Shown here: one piece after another, positions 1 through 5,282 of the stretch
Layout of the letters: each line of letters begins with the position of its first letter
Position numbering within the stretch: position 1 is the first letter of the stretch
Origin: CAKUFA01 sp963618735
GTDB taxonomy: Bacteria > Bacillota > Clostridia > Christensenellales > Aristaeellaceae
Length of the DNA stretch: 7,709 nucleotides
Reading direction: 5' to 3'
NCBI GenBank assembly: GCA_963618735.1
Contig: CAVEUM010000056.1
Span: 1 to 7,709, forward strand
Notes under the pieces: generated by a model
The model's input: the letters and a program-made list of their open reading frames with translations, nothing else
Told to the model about the DNA's origin: nothing
Database searches by the model: none
Position numbers and translations under genes: made by a program

Positions 1-415
1 CCGCAGCATAGCTCCGCACTTCCTCTGCAGCAGGGTCATGCAGGCGTTCCAGCAGTTCTGCCTGCATGGTTATCTTCTGCCGAACAATCTGCCGCCAAAG
101 CGCCGCCTTTCGTCTCTGCGTCCATTCGGTTTGGTCAAACAGATGACCAGCGGCCTCCACATGTCCGCCCAGCGTCATTACCTGCGCAGATGGTTCATAC
201 CGATGGTCGCACAGCACCACATTGATGCCGTCCTCCGCAAGCCGCTGCAGCAGCGGAAAGCTGACACTTCCAGACGGGTGCGCCACCATTACATCACGCA
301 CCTGCTCCAGCGGAATAGTCTGCTCTTCGTCCTCGTTCCTGATGATTAGCTGTTCATTGCTAAGCGCCAACTCTTCATGCTGATTGATTACGATGGAACG
401 CCAGCCCGATGTCAT
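1..415 (-). CDS. cas1: CRISPR-associated endonuclease Cas1, type II-like, C-terminus cut by window edge
   Basis: Cas1 is the integrase of the Cas1-Cas2 complex that inserts new spacers into the CRISPR array. Read from ATG at 415, 138 residues are present and the frame is open at the left edge, so about half of a ~290-residue protein is seen. The opening MTSGWRSIVINQHEELALSN resembles the GWR-type start of type II Cas1 proteins. It is followed by a beta-rich N-terminal domain with EEQTIPLEQVRDVMV (about 30-44), PLLQRLAEDGINVVLCD (54-70) and the start of the helical domain (WTQRRKAALWRQIVRQKI, 98-115). The catalytic Glu/His/Asp residues lie in the missing half, so activity cannot be judged. The ribosome binding site is AGGAGG (423-428), 7 bases before the ATG. 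The gene follows cas13d on the same strand, 54 bases after its stop, with an intrinsic terminator between them. The type II resemblance is from memory of the family; the Cas1 call is firm. Confidence 0.9.
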   Translation of the reverse strand, partial: MTSGWRSIVINQHEELALSNEQLIIRNEDEEQTIPLEQVRDVMVAHPSGSVSFPLLQRLAEDGINVVLCDHRYEPSAQVMTLGGHVEAAGHLFDQTEWTQRRKAALWRQIVRQKITMQAELLERLHDPAAEEVRSYAA

Positions 416-430
416 AAGGATTCCTCCTCT

Positions 431-463
431 ATAAAAGAGCCGCCAATATCATCTTGGCGGCTC
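431..463 (-). terminator. Intrinsic terminator or attenuator between cas13d and cas1
   Basis: On the minus strand a perfect 9-bp inverted repeat (GAGCCGCCA / TGGCGGCTC, arms at 455-463 and 437-445, 9-base loop) is followed at once by TTTTAT (436-431). It starts 6 bases after the cas13d stop codon and ends just before the cas1 Shine-Dalgarno sequence (423-428). On the plus strand no T run follows, so it is directional. It should end most cas13d transcripts and leave cas1 to read-through or an internal promoter. Confidence 0.8.
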
Positions 464-469
464 GGGGAC

Positions 470-3329
470 TCAGATGCACGTTTCCTGTTCCGGCTGAATG
501 GCATCCTTTTTTGTTTTGTCAGGCAGATAGTTGTTGCGGTCGAAAAGCTCATTGATGGAAAGGTTCTTGTACCGCGGCAGGTTGTAGGCGAAGGGCACGT
601 TCAGCGCTTTCACCATGTCCTTGCAGTAGGTGTGGTGCTTTTCCACAAGCGCCATGTACTTCAGCGATGCAGGGTTCACGCTTTCATTGATAATCTTGCC
701 GTGCTCAATGCCATAATGATATGAGTCGATGAGCGAACGCTGCAGCAGGTAGTGATACAGCTCAAAGTAGGAATCGAAGTGTGCAATATCATCGATGTAC
801 TTATCCGCATTGCGAACGATGTTCATATGATCCACGGAGTTGCGGAATTCCGTAATAAACAGCGGATCAGAATTGGCGATGTTCTGCTGCATGTAGCGCG
901 TAGCACGCTTGTTCAGCATGCCCTGTTCAACACGCTCCTTTGCGAAATCAGAAAGCCGTTTCTTTTCGTTTGGGCTGCCAAGGTCTGCGTACTTCTTCGA
1001 GTCATAAGTTGCCGCATCACGCTCCACGCAATGGAAAGCCATGAAATAGCGGGAGTTAACGTACACCAGATTTTTCACCAGCAGATACAGCACCGTCAGA
1101 TACAGGCGGACAATGGACTTTTGTCGTTCCTTCTCAATGTTTTCTTTGGGTGTAGCAATACGGCTGTTCGTCTGAATGAGTTCGAAGTTCGTGAAGTCAA
1201 CTGCCGCAACCAATTGCTGTAGCTTTTTTCGCATGTTTGGTCCGTATTCCTGATTTTCATTCAAGCAGCTGTTGTAATAGCGGACAATCTGCGCATCAGG
1301 AATGTCCTTCAGCACGAAGGCTACAACCTTTTCATTCCGAACAAGCTTGCATAGTTTTTCAGGATTGCCATACCGTGCAAGGTATTGGAACCGCCGCGAC
1401 TCAATCACATTGTTGATAATGAAGTTACGGAAGCTGTTGTTCTTCTTGCCACTAGGGAGTCGGCGGCCACCGTCTTTGCTCAGCATCTCCATAACCATTG
1501 ATTCAAGTTCTTCCTGGCTGTCCCTGAATCCAAGCAAACGCGCCGCATCATANNNNNNNNNNGAACATGGCAGCCTTTGTAGCAGTATCTGCTTTTGCCA
1601 TGCGTGCAAAGGCGTTGATGGTACGCAGCTCAGTAGCAATCTTCTGGCTATCGCTGAACATCTTGTACTTATCCGTGAAGCTGCAAACCATTTTCTGCTC
1701 TTCAAGCACCTGCAGGAAGCTGGCAATGTTCTCAAACTTGTTGATGAGTGTTGTCAGCAAATCGTTGATTTCCTTGCCATCCTGGAAGCAGGTCATCAGA
1801 TACATCAGCTTGCTGAAGCTGGATGCTTTTTCGTTCATCAGCACGCTATCCAGCACATGCTCATCCATCGGAACGGCAACGATATCCTTCACGTAGCTTG
1901 CATCCAACCTTGCGGCAATGTGCTCCATCACAGCGGGCTGAATGTCCGTCCACAAGGGCGTAATCGCATCCACGTAATAGTTGAATTTATCTTCTTCTGT
2001 CAGTGCGCCGCGCAGATTGCCGACCAGCTCTTCCGCATGGTTCGGATGATTGCGATACCAGTCGAAGATCACAAAGTCAAACAGCATGTAGAGCTTCGAG
2101 CGGACGCTGTCATACTGCTGCTCTGTGAGGCTTTGCGCGTCAGGTCTGGTGAGAATGAGCTCACGGATTGTCGTGATGGAAAAACCCAGATTCTTATATT
2201 GCTTCCGCACGACGAAATCATAGTAATCTCGTGCCATCTGCTCTTTGCGCTGCTGGTCAGTCACATGCAGTGCCTCAAATAGCACCGGTAGATTCTTCTG
2301 CCTTGCATGCTCAATAAAGTCCTTGTTGATGCTCTGAATTTTTCTGGTGTACAGGTCATCCAGGCACTTCAGTGCATCCTCCTTCACCACTTTCTTGTTC
2401 CCATCAAGCTGGTAAATGATGCTGGCAGTACCGCTCTTGCCGTGGGCAAGGGACTGTCTGACCGTTCCGAGCAGTGCAAGCAGATAGTAGCAGCGTTCTT
2501 TTTCCTTCTCGTCTACGATGGACTTCATTCCGCCTGCGGGCTTCTTCTTGGGCTTTTTGTAAATAACATCACCAAAGTACGCGCGGCGCGGACTTTTCAT
2601 CAGTTCTTCAAAAATAGGCAACGACTTGTTAGTGGAGACCTTAAAATTCTCATATGCCTGGCTTGCATTGAGCGACTGGAACAGGTCGAATCTTTCATCT
2701 CCATCTTCGCGAAGCAGGTTGTTAATCTCATAGATGACGTTGTTGATGTGCACCGCCAGAATCTTTTCGATATCAAGAATGTTGTAAATCAGCTGGATGT
2801 GGATGTTGTCCGCAAACGTCTGACCGAAATACAGCTCTTCAAACTGTTTGCGGAGGCCAATAAGGTCATCACCCGTTGCCTTCTTAGACTGGCTGGGATC
2901 ATCAAGCAGTGCATTGTGCGTCATACGACCGCTGACAACGTAGCTCTTGGTACTCGGCTCCGCAGAGAAAGCAGGTGTCTCCTGCAAATTCTCGATTTCT
3001 CCCCCATGGACAGCTTTTTCCGGTACAGCGTCATTGCCCTTGCCGAAGGAGGTCATGAGCATCTCACCCTCCCTGAGCATAAACAGCGACTTTACGCCAG
3101 CCGCCTTCGGGCCGGACTTCTTGCTGCGCTCATCGAGCGGATTCTTCTCAAGATAGGATTTTGCGGCCTCCATGCATGCCGCCTTCTCCTTTTCCGCCTT
3201 CAGCCGTTCCTGTTCGGCTTTCCGTTTTTGCTCCTCAAGCTGCTTTTTCGCATCAATGCCGGCAGTCACTGCTTTTCTCTGCGCATTAGCCTGTTGCCTG
3301 CGATCCTTCGCGTTCTGCTTGTTCTTCAT
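470..3329 (-). CDS. cas13d: Cas13d, type VI-D CRISPR RNA-guided RNase (coding sequence interrupted by an N run)
   Basis: Cas13d processes its own crRNA and, after pairing with target RNA, cleaves RNA through two HEPN domains. The first part gives 589 residues and the second 360, so about 949 in total, in the usual range for Cas13d (~900-1000). Both RxxxxH motifs are intact: HEPN1 RQSLAH (R291, H296) and HEPN2 RNSVDH (R826, H831, assuming no bases are missing at the N run). Family blocks recalled from E. siraeum Cas13d are clear: KAAGVKS (75-81), FADNIHIQLIYNILDIEKIL (172-191), KEINDLLTTLINKF (519-532), RYGNPEKL (about 649-656) and TYCKDM near the C-terminus. Residues 1-70 form a Lys/Glu-rich, probably coiled-coil leader. 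The start at 3329 has AGGAGG (3334-3339) only 4 bases upstream; the next Met is at residue 53, past the conserved basic leader, so this start is preferred. The frame shifts by one across the ten Ns (1553-1562), which I read as an assembly artefact. No WYL-domain accessory gene is in the window. Confidence 0.96.
1553..1562. other. Assembly gap of ten Ns inside cas13d
   Basis: Ten Ns separate codons for ...AAMF and YDAARLLGF on the minus strand. The two flanking frames differ by one base, and 10 is not a multiple of 3. Joining TTC directly to TAT restores one frame and gives MFYDAARLLGF, which lines up without a gap against MYRDALDILGI in E. siraeum Cas13d as I recall it. The true gap is therefore probably zero bases, or another multiple of three. 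Confidence 0.9.
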
Positions 3330-3344
3330 ACGTCCTCCTACAGT

Positions 3345-3358
3345 AGCGCGTCTGCGCT
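3345..3358 (-). other. Small hairpin in the cas13d leader
   Basis: On the minus strand AGCGC-AGAC-GCGCT forms a 5-bp stem with a 4-base loop, 5 bases upstream of the cas13d AGGAGG (3334-3339). It is too short to be a convincing riboswitch or thermometer, but its position next to the ribosome binding site could tune translation. The rest of the ~100-base leader shows nothing I recognise. Confidence 0.3.
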
Positions 3359-3436
3359 TTTATGATGATTCTGTAATAAACGTCTGACTTAAAGGGATTT
3401 GAATCTCTGCCTGATGGAAGAGAAACATCTGCTCTC

Positions 3437-3465
3437 AGTATACCACCATTTTTTCCCTGACGCAA
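3437..3465 (-). promoter_or_regulatory. Sigma-A promoter of cas13d
   Basis: On the minus strand TTGCGT (3460-3465) and TATACT (3437-3442) are separated by exactly 17 bases, and TGG directly precedes the -10 box as an extended -10. The -10 matches consensus at 5 of 6 positions and the -35 at 3 of 6. Transcription would start near 3430, giving a leader of about 100 bases before the cas13d ATG. Confidence 0.65.
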
Positions 3466-3471
3466 GGAGCA

Positions 3472-3495
3472 AGACCCCTGCCTGCGCAAGGGTCT
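3472..3495 (-). terminator. Hairpin after the acidic-protein gene: U-poor terminator or CRISPR-repeat-like element
   Basis: Read on the minus strand, AGACCC-T-TGC, loop GCAG, GCA-G-GGGTCT gives a continuous 10-bp stem including one U-G pair. On the plus strand that pair becomes a C-A mismatch, so the fold favours minus-strand RNA. It begins 18 bases after the stop of the acidic-protein gene and ends 6 bases before the cas13d -35 box, which fits a terminator. However, it is followed by TGCTCCTTGCG, a poor U tract. Its shape and the GCAGGGGTCT arm also resemble a Cas13d direct repeat (see findings). Confidence 0.45.
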
Positions 3496-3513
3496 CACTC
3501 CATCCATCGTTTT

Positions 3514-3984
3514 TCAATATTCGTCATCACAGTGATCCATCAGCCAGAAGATCATGGACTTGTCATCTTCCGTCGGGTAATACCCTTCACAAGCTTCGAG
3601 GTAGGCGTCGATATCGAAATTTTTGCATTTTTTCGCACGCTTTAGGGTGGCGGCGAAATCTTCCGGAGAGAACGCGTCCCTTGCCTCCTGCCACGCCTTG
3701 AGGGATTCCCTGATCTTCATTTTCCTGAGCGTCTTTCTTGCAACAGAGGGGCATAGCTCCACGAGCTTTTCGATGTAACTGATGGCTACGGTTTCGTCAT
3801 TCGGAAGGCTGATATACTCTTCCGGAGGTTCCCCGATATAGAAGGGCGCATCCGCTGCTTCCATTGCTATGCAGTCGAGTTCTTCCTCCGACAGGTCTTC
3901 GGTAATGGTGAAGTCATCTTCAGACGGTTCCGCCTCGAAAACAGTCATTTCCTCAGGATCAAAGTCACGATACTTGTTGCTCAT
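3514..3984 (-). CDS. Small highly acidic protein of unknown function
   Basis: This 156-residue protein is not one I recognise. By hand count it has about 40 Asp/Glu against about 17 Lys/Arg. The acidic residues dominate residues 1-72, which carry only two basic residues (K4, R6), and the C-terminal end (DDK..., HCDDEY). A central stretch (about 73-121) is mixed-charge and probably helical (KLVELCPSVARKTLRKMKIR, then RAKKCKNF). There is no signal peptide or membrane segment, so it is probably cytoplasmic. The start at 3984 is supported by AAAGGAG 7 bases upstream. It lies 51 bases downstream of the ClpP-like gene on the same strand with no visible terminator between, so the two are likely co-transcribed. 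Possible roles are protease substrate or adaptor, nucleic-acid mimic, or Cas13d modulator; all are guesses. It is not a WYL accessory protein. Confidence 0.8.
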   Translation of the reverse strand: MSNKYRDFDPEEMTVFEAEPSEDDFTITEDLSEEELDCIAMEAADAPFYIGEPPEEYISLPNDETVAISYIEKLVELCPSVARKTLRKMKIRESLKAWQEARDAFSPEDFAATLKRAKKCKNFDIDAYLEACEGYYPTEDDKSMIFWLMDHCDDEY

Positions 3985-4035
3985 AATGTACTCCTTTCAT
4001 GCTTCAACAGCAAAGTCACGTTACCGACCGCTTGC

Positions 4036-4689
4036 TTACAGAATGTCTCCCAGCTTTTCCACCACAGCATCGCACACACCATGCTCCAGGCAATAGCGGG
4101 CATTCAGCTCCCAATCATGGCACTTCTGCTTATTCAGCACCGCAGCGCTGATTTTCGTGCGCTTCAGGATGTACTCCTTCATCTGCTTGAGCATCCGCTT
4201 GTAGCTTTCGCCCGCATCCATTACCTTCACTGCATCACCGGACATGCGGGCAGAGCCTTCATGAATGACCACCCGACTGCGGCTAAGCATATACCGCTTT
4301 TGTCCTGCCAGGAAAATCAGCCCCGCTGCGGATGCAGCAACGCCCATGTTAATGGTATAGATCGGCGTTTCACTGGCTTCCATGGCATCGATCAGGCTCC
4401 ACATCACATCCACATCGCCGCCGGGAGAAAAGATGTACAGTCGGATGGGCTTGCGCTCCTCAACGGGCAAGCCAGCATCCTCCATATTCCAGCGAAGGAT
4501 CATCCGCTGAATGTTCATCGTGTTGCCATCCACTTCGCGCTCCAGATACAGCTTGCGGTCATTTTCCAGAACATAATAGCTGACCAGGTCAGGGATCGGC
4601 AGGCCGAGATCCATCTGCCGAATAACGGTCCGTGCTTCTTCAGGAATTTCAGGGGTTTCGGCAAGCTGGACATTCGTTTGCATGTTCAT
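4036..4689 (-). CDS. ClpP-like serine endopeptidase (ATP-dependent Clp protease proteolytic subunit family)
   Basis: ClpP subunits form a barrel that degrades proteins fed by an unfoldase. This 217-residue protein has the full family signature: LENDRKLYLEREVDG (41-55, the ClpP xxDRxIxLxxEVD region), the oxyanion strand LYIFSPGGDV (84-93), the nucleophile in MGVAASAAGLIFLAG (Ser120), His143 in VVIHEG and Asp192 in KCHDWELNARYCLEHGVCD. The catalytic triad is thus intact. It is divergent from housekeeping ClpP: AAG follows the Ser where MGA is usual, and HEGSARMSGDA replaces HQP-type sequence. The frame stays open upstream to 5241, but that part is antisense to the HTH gene and lies beyond the promoter. 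The start at 4689 has GGGAGG 8 bases upstream. It is divergent from the XRE gene and probably co-transcribed with the acidic protein. Mobile elements and prophages also carry ClpP-like proteases, so a role with Cas13d is only inferred. No Clp ATPase gene is in the window. Confidence 0.92.
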   Translation of the reverse strand: MNMQTNVQLAETPEIPEEARTVIRQMDLGLPIPDLVSYYVLENDRKLYLEREVDGNTMNIQRMILRWNMEDAGLPVEERKPIRLYIFSPGGDVDVMWSLIDAMEASETPIYTINMGVAASAAGLIFLAGQKRYMLSRSRVVIHEGSARMSGDAVKVMDAGESYKRMLKQMKEYILKRTKISAAVLNKQKCHDWELNARYCLEHGVCDAVVEKLGDIL

Positions 4690-4731
4690 CAATTTTTCCT
4701 CCCTCGTCGTTGTGCTTTTCGTTACACGGGA

Positions 4732-4760
4732 ATGATAGCACCAGCCGCAAAGATTGTCAT
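4732..4760 (-). promoter_or_regulatory. Sigma-A promoter of the ClpP-like gene
   Basis: On the minus strand ATGACA (4755-4760) and TATCAT (4732-4737), each 5 of 6 to consensus, are exactly 17 bases apart, with TGC as an extended -10 just upstream of the -10 box. Transcription would start near 4725 and leave a short leader of about 35 bases before the ATG at 4689. Confidence 0.75.
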
Positions 4761-4772
4761 TGAACGGCTGGT
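4740..4772. promoter_or_regulatory. Inverted repeat overlapping the ClpP-like promoter, candidate operator
   Basis: ACCAGCCG (4740-4747) and CGGCTGGT (4765-4772) form a perfect 8-bp inverted repeat with a 17-base centre. The arms flank the -35 box (4755-4760) of the minus-strand promoter and fill part of its spacer. A dimeric XRE repressor encoded next door is the obvious candidate to bind it, which would silence the protease while leaving the regulator's own promoter 20 bases away. Binding is inferred. Confidence 0.5.
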
Positions 4773-4792
4773 TGAAAATCGAAAATTTCCCC

Positions 4793-4821
4793 TTGCAAAA
4801 TGCGAAAAAGCTTGCTATAAT
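4793..4821 (+). promoter_or_regulatory. Strong sigma-A promoter of the XRE regulator
   Basis: TTGCAA (4793-4798) and a perfect TATAAT (4816-4821) are 17 bases apart, with TGC immediately before the -10 box as an extended -10. This is the best promoter in the window. Transcription would start near 4828, about 50 bases before the ATG at 4879. It is divergent from the ClpP-like promoter; the -35 boxes are 32 bases apart. Confidence 0.85.
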
Positions 4822-4878
4822 GATTCTCCAACGCAAAACAAGCACGACCGACCAACTGAATAAGCAGGAGGCAAATCC

Positions 4879-5181
4879 ATGGAAATGCTGTATTTCCCGA
4901 CGATTAATGCTGAGGCTACCGGTAAAAGAATTATGCAGCTCCGTAAGGAACGTGGACTGTCCGTGAAGGATCTGCAGAACTACCTCGGTTTCGATGCACC
5001 GCAGGCTATCTATAAGTGGCAGCACGGAAAAAACCTTCCCCAGCTTGAGCACGTGATGGCGCTGAGCCGGATCTTTGGGGTTGGCATGGAGGATGTTCTG
5101 GTAACGGAAGATAAGTTGGTAATGACCAATCATGAGCCTGACGGCTCTGTTTTTGATTTTGGCGATCGTGATGCCGCATAA
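4879..5181 (+). CDS. XRE/Cro-family helix-turn-helix transcriptional regulator
   Basis: This 100-residue protein is a single-domain DNA-binding regulator. Residues about 14-75 form the five-helix XRE fold: TGKRIMQLRKERGLSVKDLQ leads into the first HTH helix (about 28-36), LGFDAPQAIYKWQHGKNLP contains the recognition helix (about 40-48), and HVMALSRIFGVGMEDVLV closes the domain. The last ~25 residues are polar, acidic and probably disordered. The start at 4879 has AGGAGG 7 bases upstream. It is divergent from the ClpP-like protease, with an inverted repeat in the shared intergenic region, so it probably represses that operon. It may also act on the DUF3800 gene 101 bases downstream, whose promoter shares an 11-base block with the protease promoter. 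Its targets are inferred. Confidence 0.92.
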   Translation: MEMLYFPTINAEATGKRIMQLRKERGLSVKDLQNYLGFDAPQAIYKWQHGKNLPQLEHVMALSRIFGVGMEDVLVTEDKLVMTNHEPDGSVFDFGDRDAA

Positions 5182-5212
5182 AGAAAGTACAGGATCGAAG
5201 CAGAAGGCCATG

Positions 5213-5241
5213 TTTACTTTCATTGTGCGGTGTGCTATCAT
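5213..5241 (+). promoter_or_regulatory. Sigma-A promoter of the DUF3800-TPR gene
   Basis: TTTACT (5213-5218, 4 of 6) and TATCAT (5236-5241, 5 of 6) are 17 bases apart, with TGC as an extended -10. The 11 bases GTGCTATCATT (5232-5242) are identical to the -10 region of the ClpP-like promoter on the other strand (4731-4741). Transcription would start near 5248. Confidence 0.65.
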
Positions 5242-5244
5242 TTA

Positions 5245-5271
5245 CCTGACGTGATCAAATTGATAATCAGG
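5245..5271 (+). promoter_or_regulatory. Dyad symmetry in the DUF3800 leader overlapping the ribosome binding site
   Basis: An inner ATCAA-A-TTGAT (5254-5264) is nested in an outer CCTGA (5245-5249) / TCAGG (5267-5271) with nearly the same centre. The outer right arm runs into the AGGAG Shine-Dalgarno of the next gene. It could be a repressor site just after the transcription start, or a weak hairpin that hides the ribosome binding site. Confidence 0.35.
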
Positions 5272-5282
5272 AGAAAAACAAG

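Noticed and set aside
1302..3365. Long plus-strand open frames opposite cas13d (1302-2282 and 2307-3365)
   Set aside because: They mirror the codon pattern of cas13d on the other strand, show no recognisable domains and lack good ribosome binding sites.
3370..3415. tRNA T-arm-like sequence (TTCAAATCC on the minus strand) suggesting a tRNA fragment or attachment site
   Set aside because: The stem around the loop has several mismatches, and no acceptor, anticodon arm or second copy is visible.
3286..3507. 73-residue minus-strand frame overlapping the cas13d start and leader
   Set aside because: It crosses the cas13d promoter and Shine-Dalgarno, is out of frame with cas13d, and has no domain or good ribosome binding site.
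4081..4863. Plus-strand open frame opposite the ClpP-like gene
   Set aside because: It is a shadow of the protease coding sequence. Its product is rich in His and Ile with no domain, and it would overlap both divergent promoters.
4690..5241. Long N-terminal extension of the ClpP-like reading frame (401 residues from 5241)
   Set aside because: It is antisense to the well-supported XRE gene, lies upstream of the ClpP promoter, and the family-like protein begins after a good Shine-Dalgarno at 4689.
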